Made by a program: the position numbers and the translations under genes. Of a stretch of DNA of 64,000 nucleotides, positions 33,924 through 43,710 are shown one piece after another. This DNA is from G963674685 sp964591275. GTDB lineage: Bacteria > Lernaellota > Lernaellaia > JACKCT01. The notes beneath the pieces were generated by a model that saw only the letters and a program-made list of their open reading frames with translations, had not been told where the DNA came from and did no database searches. The DNA is taken from assembly GCA_964591275.1 (NCBI GenBank), contig CAZQAE010000003.1:78830-142829 (forward strand). Direction: 5' to 3'. Positions within the stretch are counted from its first letter, which is position 1; every line of letters starts with the position of its first letter.

Positions 33924-36770
33924 CTACCAGAAGATTTTCAGAATGGCTTTTTTGACGGAATTGAGGTTGATGTCGCGGTTGAGAAGGTTGTCGTCTGTTT
34001 TGACAGGGGTCGAAATGCGGCGGGGTTTTCCCGGCCTTGGCGCGCCTTTGGGCTTGCTGGATCGCAGAGCCTGAATCGCTATCAGCTGGTTCTTTGCCTT
34101 GAAGTTGTTTTTGTTGATGCGAAAAGCCTGCGCGAACATCAGCGCGGCCTTATCGAACATGTCGTTGTCCTTGAGCAGCATTCCCAGGAAGTAAAATGAT
34201 ATGTCCGAACGGGGATTGAGGCGTACGGCCTTTTCCAGAAACTCTCGGGCCTTCCTGGTTCTTTCACCCAGCGGCTGGTTGGTCAGGTTGTATGTGCTCC
34301 GGCCCAGGTAGCCGTGGTATTCGCCCTCCTCGGGCAGCAGCTCAATGGCGGCCTCGAAGTGTTCCTTGGCCTGTTGCCAACGCATATGGCGGATTTCGGA
34401 CATACCCTCAACAAATTCGTTCTCCGCCTTAAGGATCATGCCGATGCTGCGCTGCTCTTTCTTGCCCCCCGTGGTTGCAAGATCCCTGTCGTATTCCTTG
34501 CGCTTTTTGAAGTTGGAGAGCGTGCGATACGCTTCCGTCGCTTGCTTTATGAGCTCGCCGGCTTTGTCGATGACCTCTTTGTCAAAGCGGCTTTGAATTT
34601 TATCGGGATGATATTTCTTCACCAGCCTTGTATAAGCATCGCGAATCACTTTTTCCGTAGCTTCATTGGAAATATGGAGGATTTCGTAGTAGTTCGATTT
34701 CGAGAGGTTCAGGCAATCCGCCAGGAGCGTGTCGAGAATCTCCCGATCTTCCGGCGACATGCGCTCTTTTTGCGCATCAAGGGCCGTCAGCAGCGTGGCG
34801 CCGCCTTTGTTGTCCTGGCCACCACCCTCCCCGGCTTCCTCCGATTCGGCCTCGTCTGTGGCGACGTCTTCGTCCTTTTCGATCTTGAGGTCTTCCATGG
34901 TGATTCTGATGGTTTCTTCCATTACATCGGGATCGTCGGCCTTTTCGCCTACGTCCAGCAGGAAGTCGTCCAGCGCCTCATCCACCTCTTTTTTCGCCTT
35001 CTCCCTCAATTTTTCAATCGTCTCGCCCGTATCTTTTTCCGCCTCCTCGACCGGCGACAGATCATCGTCGTCATCGTCGAGATCGAAAGCCACGCGACCG
35101 GTGCTGCTTGTCTCCTCTTTCGGCGCCAGTCCGGCCTGGGGCGCTTCCCATTTTCCCGAGGCGGCGTCTTTTTGGGCGAACAGCCCAGCCAGTTCATTTT
35201 GGGCATTCTGCTTGGAATAGGGTTGGATATCTTCAGAATCATCATGGGCGTCCACCGGCGCATCATCGGACACATCCGGCAATTCGACATCGACGGACTT
35301 CGCAACCGAGTCGGGTTCCAATTGATCCGCCAGATCGGCGACAAGCTCCGCTGGCTCACTTTGCGTGGCGGCTGCATCCCGACCGAATACTTCCACAATA
35401 AGAGAATCAAGACTTATCCCCGCCGTCGGAAGTTCCTGGCGAGAGCCGGTTCCCTTGCGACCCGGATCGATTTTACCGAACTGCTCCATGATCAACAGTG
35501 CAAACAAAACCTGGTACGTGCGCGATAAATCGAGCGGACTGTCGGAAACGACCTGCGCCAGTGTCCTGTGACCATCAACCAATTCGATGAAGCTCTTGAC
35601 TTCCTTTGGGAAACGTAACTTCTCAAAAGCAACGGGCGGATTATCACGGCGCGTAAGAACGAAGTCCTTGAGTTCATTGAGAATCTCACGGATATCCGGC
35701 GCTTCATAATGACGTAAAACGCCCTGCAGAACGAGCAGAGGCGTCCACATATCAAATACGGTAATCCCTTCTGTGGAGATTTCTTTTTCTTCAAATTCAT
35801 ATTGCCCGTCGCGCCAAGTGAAAAGACCGACAATTTTTTCGTTGGATTGAAGTTTCAGGGCCTGATATAGCTCCGTGGCTGAAAGAGCGCCGATATCTAT
35901 CAGCGCGTCGCCCTGCCTCAGATTCTTTTCCGCCATGGACTGCAGCGTGCGCGTGCGCTGCTGCTCGGTGATGAGGCCGTTCTTGATGAGAACCTCGCCG
36001 AGAGTTTCCTCCCGCAAAGCGCTCTTGACGAAGATCGGCGCTCCATCGCGGAAAAACACTTCTTTGGAAATACTATTGACGGAAACCGTTAAAATGCCGG
36101 TCTTTTTTGCAAAAAAGATCGCCGAAATTATTTCTGGGATGCTGGTATCGCGCAAAGCTCCCTTCGCCTCGATGGCCATGTCCTCCTGGCCAAAAGTCGG
36201 CTCGCTTTTCAATTCCGTCTTTTTTTTGCGCTTAGACTTGGTCAAACGCAGGGTTTCATCCTGCTCAATGCCTTCAGCAACCAGATCCGCAGCGGCCAAC
36301 ATGGCCTCTAAGGGATCGATTTCCTCATCTTTGAGATGAGAAAAGGGATCAATCTCCTCGGCGTCCTCGTCCCTGGCGTCCTCTCTCTTTTTGGCATAAA
36401 GAGCCAATTGCTCATCAAGACTCTTGAGTAAAATGTTTTTTGTATAGGGCTCTTCCAGGAGAGAATCAACATTCCAACGCTTTTGCGCGACCTGACCCAT
36501 ATCCATATTTTTGAACAGGGGGCTGGTGAGGACAATCGGAATATCGCCCCCTAGCTCTGTCTTTTTCAGCTTTTTGCACAACTCGGAGCCGGAAATAACC
36601 GGCAGCGTCATGGTAAGAATGACGGCGTCGGGCTTAAACGCTTCAAAATCTTCTAGCGCTTTTTCGCTTCCTTGAAGACACACAACCTCATAGCCAGCTT
36701 TGCCGAGGATTTTTTCGAGCCACAATCTCTTGTTCTCATGATGATCTACAACAAGAACTTTCGGCAACAA
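33924..36770 (-). CDS. Pseudo-receiver / DUF4388 / DnaJ / TPR multidomain regulator
   Basis: A 948-residue protein. Residues 3-115 form a receiver-like domain, but the phosphoacceptor Asp is replaced by Thr (VILTMTLP) and the acidic pair is degenerate. Residues about 203-310 resemble DUF4388 (PATAN-like: ALRDTSIPEIISAIFFAKKTG). After a long acidic linker (to about 690), a J-domain (693-763) carries the HPD motif (KKYHPDK), and TPR-like repeats (about 780-900) end the protein. The pattern is typical of deltaproteobacterial motility or stress regulators. The start is probably TTG at 36770 behind AGGAAGGG; no ATG fits. Confidence 0.8.
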   Translation of the reverse strand: MLPKVLVVDHHENKRLWLEKILGKAGYEVVCLQGSEKALEDFEAFKPDAVILTMTLPVISGSELCKKLKKTELGGDIPIVLTSPLFKNMDMGQVAQKRWNVDSLLEEPYTKNILLKSLDEQLALYAKKREDARDEDAEEIDPFSHLKDEEIDPLEAMLAAADLVAEGIEQDETLRLTKSKRKKKTELKSEPTFGQEDMAIEAKGALRDTSIPEIISAIFFAKKTGILTVSVNSISKEVFFRDGAPIFVKSALREETLGEVLIKNGLITEQQRTRTLQSMAEKNLRQGDALIDIGALSATELYQALKLQSNEKIVGLFTWRDGQYEFEEKEISTEGITVFDMWTPLLVLQGVLRHYEAPDIREILNELKDFVLTRRDNPPVAFEKLRFPKEVKSFIELVDGHRTLAQVVSDSPLDLSRTYQVLFALLIMEQFGKIDPGRKGTGSRQELPTAGISLDSLIVEVFGRDAAATQSEPAELVADLADQLEPDSVAKSVDVELPDVSDDAPVDAHDDSEDIQPYSKQNAQNELAGLFAQKDAASGKWEAPQAGLAPKEETSSTGRVAFDLDDDDDDLSPVEEAEKDTGETIEKLREKAKKEVDEALDDFLLDVGEKADDPDVMEETIRITMEDLKIEKDEDVATDEAESEEAGEGGGQDNKGGATLLTALDAQKERMSPEDREILDTLLADCLNLSKSNYYEILHISNEATEKVIRDAYTRLVKKYHPDKIQSRFDKEVIDKAGELIKQATEAYRTLSNFKKRKEYDRDLATTGGKKEQRSIGMILKAENEFVEGMSEIRHMRWQQAKEHFEAAIELLPEEGEYHGYLGRSTYNLTNQPLGERTRKAREFLEKAVRLNPRSDISFYFLGMLLKDNDMFDKAALMFAQAFRINKNNFKAKNQLIAIQALRSSKPKGAPRPGKPRRISTPVKTDDNLLNRDINLNSVKKAILKIFW

Positions 36771-36927
36771 AACACCCTTCCTACGGCACAAATATCCTTG
36801 GCCCGCGATAATCACGGATGCTAACAACCACCCCCGGCGATGTCAATCCAGAAGCGTATTTTTTTCAAAGTCCATTCCTTGAAAACATCTCTGTGATGGA
36901 TTTTTGGCGAGTTTCATTCGCTCTTTA

Positions 36928-36951
36928 GGTCCCCTAATAAGCGAGGGGACC
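36928..36951. repeat. Perfect 8-bp inverted repeat between divergent genes
   Basis: GGTCCCCT and AGGGGACC are separated by 8 bp, between the divergently read regulator (36770) and TPR protein (37094). There is no T-run, so it is not a terminator; an operator or an mRNA hairpin is possible. Confidence 0.35.
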
Positions 36952-37093
36952 ACGAACCACAATCGCAGCGGAAAGTTCACACACTGACCGCAAATCACTG
37001 GCCGGCGCCGCAGTGTTGTTTTTTCCAGCCGGTGAAAAACCTATCACAGAATTTAGCCTTGACAATTCCACGCGCTTTTCGGATTTTCAGTAC

Positions 37094-37903
37094 ATGGCGA
37101 ACAACACCGGACGCCCGCCGGACAAGGGCGCTGACAAAAGTTCATCAAAGACGCCGACGACGCCTGACGACGCCGGTCATGGTCGGGCCGTGCTTGATGA
37201 AATATTTGATTCAGACATCCTCGAGCAAGTCGAGGACGAGCTTCGCAAAGAAAGTGGGCCAAACCAAAAAACAAAGCGCCGCTATTCCGAAACCGAACCC
37301 ATTGATCTTCCGAAGCTTGAACACACGAAACCCATCAATCCATGGCTGTGGCTTTTGCGACAAATCAAGCGGCTCGGCGTTCTTATCATCGCGCTGTGCG
37401 CGATCTATTACGGGGGGCGCTTTGTCCTCCACAAGATATTCGGTGCACCCGAAGCACCGGGCATCGCCTCGTACACGGTGGATCTTCCCAAGGAAAGCCC
37501 TCATGAAGCCCTGGAAGATCGTGAATTGAAGGTGAAGCTCGATGATGGCCGCGCCTCCCTGGCTTCCTCAAAAACCGATGACGGCCTGGGCAAGTTGCAG
37601 AACCTTGCCCTCGATCACCCCGACACCCGGCAAGGACAGAAAGCCATGCTGACACTCGCTTCCACGTATCGCTACAACCAGCGTCAGCCTGAGCAGGCCA
37701 TCAAATGGTACCGCAACTATCTTTCGGTCAAAAAGAAAGGCCATGAGGTTGCCCGAACCATGATCCGGCTCGCTGATCTGTTCGAGGAATTGGGACGAAA
37801 GAGCGAGGCTCACGAAATTTACCAGGACATGCTCACCAAGTTCAAAGGGAAGAAGCGCTTCACGCTCATTGCTCAACAGGGAATCGACCGCACCAAGGAT
37901 TAA
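37094..37903 (+). CDS. Membrane-anchored TPR-repeat protein
   Basis: A 269-residue protein. The charged N-terminus (1-100) leads to one membrane segment (about 92-110, LGVLIIALCAIYYGG) and a C-terminal helical region (about 165-269) with tetratricopeptide-like repeats (QKAMLTLASTYRYNQRQPEQAIKWYRNYL, ARTMIRLADLFEELGRKSEAHEIYQDML). Probably a periplasmic scaffold. The start at 37094 (MANNTG) is chosen; earlier starts lengthen the tail without support. The next gene begins 2 nt after the stop. Confidence 0.7.
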   Translation: MANNTGRPPDKGADKSSSKTPTTPDDAGHGRAVLDEIFDSDILEQVEDELRKESGPNQKTKRRYSETEPIDLPKLEHTKPINPWLWLLRQIKRLGVLIIALCAIYYGGRFVLHKIFGAPEAPGIASYTVDLPKESPHEALEDRELKVKLDDGRASLASSKTDDGLGKLQNLALDHPDTRQGQKAMLTLASTYRYNQRQPEQAIKWYRNYLSVKKKGHEVARTMIRLADLFEELGRKSEAHEIYQDMLTKFKGKKRFTLIAQQGIDRTKD

Positions 37904-37905
37904 CC

Positions 37906-38748
37906 ATGACCAATGCATGCCCGAGCGCCCTGCGCTGTATTTCCATTTTTGTTCTGACCATCGTTTTTATCTTCGGGGGCTTCCAAAAAAGTGCGGCGAG
38001 CGACAATCCCGAGCCAGTCGCCGCAGCGAAAGACACCGAACCAAAAGATTTGTTGAAATCCTCCCTTCCCCCGCAACCTCCCTACAAGCTGTCGGATAAA
38101 GGAGCCACGCAAATCGATCAGGCCACGAATCGTCCGCAAAACCATTTCTCCTCTATTGAAGAAGTTGAGAAAAAACTGACCGCACTGCAGGTGCTCCTGG
38201 CCGAATGCGACAAAGGGGGAAATAAAACGGATGAATGCACCGCTTCGCAATCAGCAATGTACTGTATGTTTGTGGGCGATCAACACATGATTCTGAAGCA
38301 AAACGAAGATGCCAGAGCATTCTTCCTGGAAGCTTTGACACGGACTTTTCAACAAAATGAAATCCTCGAAGCCGACTACAAAATATTCAAATCCGAATAT
38401 GACAAAACGGTGCCGGCACCGGGGCACGAGGCCAACACGCATGCACTGACCGGCGCTTATAATGCATCAAAATATCATTTTCACGCCTACAAGAATTTCG
38501 CGGAAATGGTGCGTTATCAAAAAAGGCTGGTGGAAACATTCATCAGCATGAACCTCGCAAAAGCGAAGATTGCCGAGCAGTGGGAGATCATCGAAAACTC
38601 CATCAAGACCGCCGCGAAACACCACAAGGAATTTAAGGCCGACGTTATGAAAATGAACGCCATCAAAGACAAGCTGCCGGGCAAATACATGATCTACTAC
38701 AGCGAAATCGCCGCCCTGGCCGCCAAACAAAGCATCGAAGCGCGCTGA
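37906..38748 (+). CDS. Secreted helical protein of unknown function
   Basis: A 280-residue protein with an N-terminal signal (about 1-32, ending SAAS), then long amphipathic helices and few recognisable motifs (EEVEKKLTALQVLLAECDK, FYCMFVGDQHM-like). It follows the TPR gene within 2 nt, so the two are probably translated together and may interact. No family recognised. Confidence 0.6.
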   Translation: MTNACPSALRCISIFVLTIVFIFGGFQKSAASDNPEPVAAAKDTEPKDLLKSSLPPQPPYKLSDKGATQIDQATNRPQNHFSSIEEVEKKLTALQVLLAECDKGGNKTDECTASQSAMYCMFVGDQHMILKQNEDARAFFLEALTRTFQQNEILEADYKIFKSEYDKTVPAPGHEANTHALTGAYNASKYHFHAYKNFAEMVRYQKRLVETFISMNLAKAKIAEQWEIIENSIKTAAKHHKEFKADVMKMNAIKDKLPGKYMIYYSEIAALAAKQSIEAR

Positions 38749-38767
38749 TTAGGGATCAGTTACTCGA

Positions 38768-39976
38768 TCACGCCAGAAACCGCTTCGCCCAGACCCTGAG
38801 ACTTGTGGCGATGTAGTCGGGGAGAGCCTCTTGTATAAAACCCCATTTCGAGTCGACATTGTGCGGTGCCTTTTCCACTTCCTCTAGGCTCAGGGCGCCG
38901 GTTTTGCACACCGTCACGCACAGGCCGCACCCGATGCACCGGGCCTTGTTGAAAACCAGCGTCTCATCCACCCAGGTCCACGCATCCATCGGGCAGATAT
39001 TGATACACTTTTTGCATGGCTTACATTTCTCGGCGTCATATACGGGCATAAAGCGAGGCTTGGTCATAATGCCCGGCGCGTTGAAATCCTTAATGGCCCG
39101 CAATGCGTGACAACAGCATCCGCAACAGGAACAACTCACATTGCCGATTTTCGAGGCCATGACCGAGTTCATCATGAAATTGACCAGGCCCTCTTCTTCC
39201 GCATTCTTTTTAATGGCAATGGCTTCATCTCGGCTAATTTCACGCATCATTCCTCGTGAGATGACGGTTTTTGCGGCGCCGCCGAAGGCCATGCAGTTTT
39301 CCATGGGTAGACCGCAACCCTTGTCGATCAGCGTCATGGCCAAGCGACATTGGCAGTTTCCCACGGCGAATGTGTGGAAAGATTCAATGACCTCCCCCAT
39401 CTTTTCGGCGGGCAATGCCGAGTAAAGCGTATCGCTGGCAGCGCCCACCGGCAGATAACGAACCGGTGCGGTCGAATGCTTCCCCGGATAGTCGGTGAGG
39501 AAGCCCGATTCCCACAACTGTTCGAACAGCTCGGCGAATTTTTTATGCCAGGCATTGCGCGTCGATAGGTCCGGCGTCATCAGCGCCATCTCGAAAGTAC
39601 CGGGGACAATCGGCAAAATCGTGTACTTCCTTTGTTTTCCATAAGCCAGAATCACCATTTTTTTTAAGGCAAGGTGGTCCAGCACTTTCTCGACTTCCGT
39701 CGTCAGACGCCCGGCCTTAATCGCCACCTGCTGCGCGGTCTTTGGGCGCATGGGCTTTAAGTATTGAACCAGTTCGGCATCTTCCTCACTGAACATATGC
39801 ATCACCATTTCGAGCAGATGCTCGGTGCGGGGAGGGCCAAGAAGAAGAGGCGAGGAATAGTTTTTCGCGATCCGGTGATGCGCCTCGGTCGGTATATCCG
39901 CCGAATCGAAACCGGCGGCGCGCGCATTGAGATCAAGGTTCAGGATAATTTTTTTTCTGGCGGGTTTTTTGGGCAT
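38768..39976 (-). CDS. 4Fe-4S ferredoxin-domain protein with Cys-dense centre
   Basis: A 402-residue protein. A winged-helix-like segment (about 70-120, MRPKTAQQVAIKAGRLTTEVEKVLDHL) comes first. The middle has NCQCRLAM, a Cys-rich stretch SCSCCGCCCHAL (about 282-293), and the C-terminal bis-[4Fe-4S] ferredoxin domain has CKPCKKCINICP and CIGCGLCVTVCK. The arrangement occurs in deltaproteobacterial cytosolic redox proteins. Convergent with the upstream + strand genes; the 39977-40295 gap contains nothing recognised. Electron-transfer role inferred. Confidence 0.82.
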   Translation of the reverse strand: MPKKPARKKIILNLDLNARAAGFDSADIPTEAHHRIAKNYSSPLLLGPPRTEHLLEMVMHMFSEEDAELVQYLKPMRPKTAQQVAIKAGRLTTEVEKVLDHLALKKMVILAYGKQRKYTILPIVPGTFEMALMTPDLSTRNAWHKKFAELFEQLWESGFLTDYPGKHSTAPVRYLPVGAASDTLYSALPAEKMGEVIESFHTFAVGNCQCRLAMTLIDKGCGLPMENCMAFGGAAKTVISRGMMREISRDEAIAIKKNAEEEGLVNFMMNSVMASKIGNVSCSCCGCCCHALRAIKDFNAPGIMTKPRFMPVYDAEKCKPCKKCINICPMDAWTWVDETLVFNKARCIGCGLCVTVCKTGALSLEEVEKAPHNVDSKWGFIQEALPDYIATSLRVWAKRFLA

Positions 39977-40295
39977 TCTGGGCGCTTTCCACGAGAAAGG
40001 TTGATGACGAAACCGGCTGGATTATCTGTAGCACAAGAAATAATCTTTGACACCATCGACAAAGTAAAGCGGTGTGATGTGATGGCTGGTTTTTCATTGC
40101 CGCCGAGTATGGACTCTAAAAGAAACAAGCCACAGCGAGCCTTCCCGCCATCGCCTTGGCAAGGGAAATGGGTCGGACCTTCAAATCTAAAGCCCTGTGC
40201 GAAAGGTCTTGTGCATCGATAAAAATCAATGCTAGATTGTCGGCTTAAAGTTCTCAACCGATAAATGCCAGGAGCACTTTCGCCGGAGACTGATA

Positions 40296-40832
40296 ATGGA
40301 CCAATGGGATGAAAAACCGTCAGCCGCTTATAAGGTTAAAGAGTTTTATTGCAAAACGACGTTGCAGGCTCTGGGCACGGCTTTCGAACTCGTTTCGAAA
40401 TGGGACCCGGAGTTGCAGGATGAAATCGCCGATTGGGAAGAAGATCTCGTGTTCAGTATGGGGATATTGCCCAATGGCCCGTACATGACGGCGAAAAGAG
40501 AAGGGCGGCGCGTAAAATATCTTGGACTGGGTGAAAAGAACCCTAGCGTTTCCATTTTATTCAAAAACATGGACAGCGCTCTTATGTCTTTTACCGGGCA
40601 GATCGGAACGCCGGGACTTGCAGCGCAGCGCCGCTTTTTGGTCAAAGGCTCCGTGTCCGAGAGCATCAAAGTCGCTCGGGGTCTTGAACTCGTGCAGAAG
40701 TTTCTTTTCCCGAGCATTATTCTGAATAAAATTTTCAAAAATCCGCCGCGGTTTTCGCCCGCGCAGCTATTAACGAAAGCAAAAGTTTACGCGGCCATCG
40801 GGCCGGCCATTGCAATGAATTACAGCAAGTGA
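40296..40832 (+). CDS. SCP2-like hypothetical protein
   Basis: A 178-residue protein without signal or membrane segment. The central part (VSILFKNMDSALMSFTGQIG, KGSVSESIKVARGLELVQKFLF) suggests an SCP-2 sterol/lipid-carrier-like fold. It lies 34 nt upstream of the alcohol dehydrogenase with the same orientation, and so may act in lipid-linked or fatty-alcohol metabolism. The family assignment is tentative. Confidence 0.6.
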   Translation: MDQWDEKPSAAYKVKEFYCKTTLQALGTAFELVSKWDPELQDEIADWEEDLVFSMGILPNGPYMTAKREGRRVKYLGLGEKNPSVSILFKNMDSALMSFTGQIGTPGLAAQRRFLVKGSVSESIKVARGLELVQKFLFPSIILNKIFKNPPRFSPAQLLTKAKVYAAIGPAIAMNYSK

Positions 40833-40866
40833 TTTTAAGACTTCCGCGCTGATAAAGGAGGATGCA

Positions 40867-42045
40867 GTGATTCCCCAGTATTACCAGTTTGATTGCCCCG
40901 TAAAGATATTGAGCGGCCACAAAGCCCTGGTGAATCTGCCCTATGAGGCGAACCTGATGGGCCTGGAAAAAGCTATGGTCGTCACGGATCCCGGCGTCGT
41001 GGCGGCGGGTCTTTTGAAGCATCTGAATGCCGCCATTGAAGGCACAAAATTCAAGCTCGGCGCGATCTATGACAAGACGCCGCCGGACTCCAGCAACCAT
41101 GTGGCCAACGAAGTGGCGGAGATATATCGGAAAAATAAATGTGATTGCCTGCTCGCCATAGGCGGCGGGAGCTGCATCGACACGGCGAAAGCCGCCAACA
41201 TTGTCATCAGCGAAGAAACCGACGACCTGATGAAGTTTCAGGGCGCCGACAATCTCACCAAGCCGACGAAACCGCTGATCGTTATCCCCACCACTGCGGG
41301 GACCGGTTCGGAAGTTACGCTCGCCGCCATCATCCGCAACGTGGACATTGATAGAAAAATGCCATTCATGTCGGACAAGCTGTATCCCCGCCTGGCGATC
41401 CTCGACCCCATCATGACCATGACGATGCCGCCGAAGGTGACAGCCGCCACGGGCATGGACGCGCTCACGCACGCCATCGAAGCCTATTACGGCTTGCAGC
41501 AGAATCCGATCTCCGATGCTTTGGCCTTATCCGCGATTGATCTGATTTTCAAATACCTGCCTGCGTGCACGGAGAAGGGAAGCGATAAGGAGGCTCGTTT
41601 GGGGATGGCCAACGCCGCGCTTATCGCAGGAATTGCATTTTCCAATTCCATGGTCGGCATCGTGCACGCCCTCGCACACTCATGCGGCGGCGTAGCTCAC
41701 GTGCCGCACGGAGTCGCCAACGCGATCCTCCTGCCCTATGGCATGGAGTACAACTTGAAAAAATCGTCGGAAAGAATCGCCGCTCTGGCACCGTATATGG
41801 CTATAAAAGATTTGCCCGACAACGTGAATGGAAGAGCCACAGCCGCAATTCAGGCGGTCCGCGACCTGAACAAAAAGTTGAGCAAACTTTCCGGGCTTCC
41901 CCTGACTCTCGCCGATGCCGGCGTCGCCGAGAATCAGCTTATGGAAATCGCCAAGGCCTCCGTCAATGACGGGTCTTGTCTCTACAACCCGGAAGACATC
42001 ACCGTAAAAAGCGCCCTGGCGGTTTTGAAAAAAGCCTATAAATAA
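40867..42045 (+). CDS. Iron-containing alcohol dehydrogenase
   Basis: A 392-residue type III alcohol dehydrogenase. NAD-binding GGGSCIDTAK (about 98-107), the TTAGTGSEVT stretch, DALTHAIEAYYG and HALAHSCGGVAHVPHGVANAILLP supply the metal ligands (Asp and three His). It reduces aldehydes or oxidises primary alcohols with NAD(P)H. The GTG start at 40867 follows a strong AAAGGAGG. Confidence 0.92.
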   Translation: MIPQYYQFDCPVKILSGHKALVNLPYEANLMGLEKAMVVTDPGVVAAGLLKHLNAAIEGTKFKLGAIYDKTPPDSSNHVANEVAEIYRKNKCDCLLAIGGGSCIDTAKAANIVISEETDDLMKFQGADNLTKPTKPLIVIPTTAGTGSEVTLAAIIRNVDIDRKMPFMSDKLYPRLAILDPIMTMTMPPKVTAATGMDALTHAIEAYYGLQQNPISDALALSAIDLIFKYLPACTEKGSDKEARLGMANAALIAGIAFSNSMVGIVHALAHSCGGVAHVPHGVANAILLPYGMEYNLKKSSERIAALAPYMAIKDLPDNVNGRATAAIQAVRDLNKKLSKLSGLPLTLADAGVAENQLMEIAKASVNDGSCLYNPEDITVKSALAVLKKAYK

Positions 42046-42123
42046 AAACGCACGGGACGGCCTGGCATTTCAAATAATGCGGAATCTGCCGCCCCTTACC
42101 GGGTTTTCGCGCCGCAGGCGGGC

Positions 42124-42194
42124 GTAAGAGCGACTTTCCGGTCGCGGCCAATGTCATTTTCCGGTCGAAATCGCGACAAGAATGTCGCTCCTAC
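42124..42194. repeat. REP-like palindromic intergenic element
   Basis: The left arm GTAAGAGCGACTTTCCGGTC and right arm GCGACAAGAATGTCGCTCCT form an imperfect palindrome of the kind dispersed in many genomes. Part of the 42046-42279 gap. Confidence 0.6.
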
Positions 42195-42224
42195 AATCGC
42201 GGACGCGATGGCAATGCTCCCAAT

Positions 42225-42256
42225 AAAAACCCCGAGCCGCCTTTCGGTTCGGGGTT
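42225..42256 (-). terminator. Rho-independent terminator of the 42280-43547 lipoprotein gene
   Basis: On the minus strand the stem AACCCCGAACCG/CGGCTCGGGGTT (one G-T pair) is followed by TTTATT. Confidence 0.85.
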
Positions 42257-42279
42257 CATCGTTTGTCTTTTTGATTGGC

Positions 42280-43547
42280 TTATTTCGGCTGCGGCCACTG
42301 GGCATCAAAGGCGCAGTCCATATCGTCGCCTTCCGTGCTGTCGGGGACGACAGTCTCTCCGCCCGCCATGTCAACGCCGGATTCCGTGTAATAAGTGCGA
42401 AGGTAGGCTGAATCCCAGCACTCGGAGGATTTCCAGGCCAGCAAGTCGAAATCCGCAGGCAGATCTCCGTCTGTAACAATGAGATCGCTGCGACCAACGC
42501 CATTGGCCTGCCAGCGCGTGTTGAACCACATATGCTCCAGTATTTCGTGATCCGCGCCCTCAAATTCGTCGTAGTGGATATCGTCCATCCAGTCGAAGGT
42601 GAAGGATCCTGTGTTGTCATCGTGATTAACATATCGATAATCGGCGTTGAAAGGATTGTCGACCCACCACAGGTCTTCGTAATCGGGAATGAAATTCACG
42701 AACTCGATATCGATTTGCCGACCGTCGCTGACCGTGTTGTAGTCCACGTGCATCACGCCCAACTCCTCAATCATCCAGTCGATGTCGTTGGCCGTCGTGA
42801 AATCGATAGTGAAATATCCTTCTCCTCGGCGAGCCGTCGTTGTGGACACGACGACGTGACCGGTCCAGATATCCTTCCAGTCATCTTCGGAGTCGGAGTT
42901 CTTCGGTCGCCACTGCAGCATATAATCGTAGGTGTCCGCGGCGACGAGGGTCATGATGAAACGGGACTGCGCCTGGTCCAAACCCGTATCCTGCCACGGT
43001 CCCCATGTGCACGCATCGTCCGTGCATTCCGTGGCGTCATAACTGGTGATTTCATCAATCAAAGACAGGAAATACAGCGTGTAATGATTGATGTCCTCGG
43101 TGAACTGCACAACATCCGTATAATACTCCGCATGGTCTCCGACGGCCTTGTAATCGGCGTCGTATTCATGCCCCGGCATCATCAGCGTCAGGCTGTCGAT
43201 ATCCGGTATGGCGTCCAGGAAATCCTGCTGCCCACCGCCGTCATCATCGCTATCATCATCGGACGGACCAATACCGTCGTCATCATCATAGTTCTTAATA
43301 GTTGCGTCAACATCATTAAGATATTTCCAGTTTGCAATAGATGCAATACCACCAAAACCAACATATTTAATAGGACGATAACTACCTTCTAACTCAAGGC
43401 CTACATGACGCTGGTCNNNNNNNNNNCGGACGGACCAATACCGTCGTCATCATCATCATCATCGTCATCGTCGCCGCACGAAACAGCAAACAGGCCGATT
43501 GGCACAATCAAGAAAGCAGTCAAAACGCAAAACCAGAATGCACGCAT
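42280..43547 (-). CDS. Asp-rich lipoprotein of unknown function, broken by an assembly insert
   Basis: The gene begins at 43547 (GGAGG ahead) with MRAFWFCVLTAFL and a lipobox at FAVSC, followed by nine Asp residues and GIGPS. The sequence is then interrupted by ten Ns (43417-43426) and AT-rich sequence. A 30-bp stretch repeats on both sides of the insert (43260-43289 and 43427-43456). Removing 43260-43426 restores a frame of exactly 367 codons running into the long downstream open frame (MMPGHEYDADYKAV...QWPQPK). The C-terminal 300 residues have many aromatic and acidic residues, some Cys, and no recognised family. Probably a surface lipoprotein. Confidence 0.75.
43290..43416. other. AT-rich foreign-looking segment at an assembly gap
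   Basis: About 127 bp between the repeated flank and the N run. Its minus-strand reading (LELEGSYRPIKYVGFGG, NWKYLNDVDATI) resembles TonB-dependent receptor barrel sequence of Bacteroidota. Interpreted as a misjoined contig end. Confidence 0.7.
43417..43426. other. Assembly gap (ten Ns)
   Basis: Ten consecutive N bases; the true gap size is unknown. Confidence 0.99.
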
Positions 43548-43710
43548 TGTTTCCTCCTTTGTGGCTCACGATTCCAAATGACTATACCATGAGAAGGGTT
43601 TGGAATAAAACGAGAAATTCGAGAAATCCTCGTTGACGCTGAGTGCTGAAAAAATGTAATGTTGCCTTGGCTGATCAGAATATTTGTAATACCTGCTTGG
43701 GGGGCTTCAG

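Noticed and set aside
42096..42632. Minus-strand open frame overlapping the Asp-rich lipoprotein 3' end
   Set aside because: It lies in another frame of the lipoprotein and extends through the terminator; no motif seen.
43260..43456. 30-bp direct repeat flanking the Ns as a transposon target duplication
   Set aside because: Collapsing one copy with the insert restores the lipoprotein frame, the insert holds no transposase, and Ns mark an assembly join.
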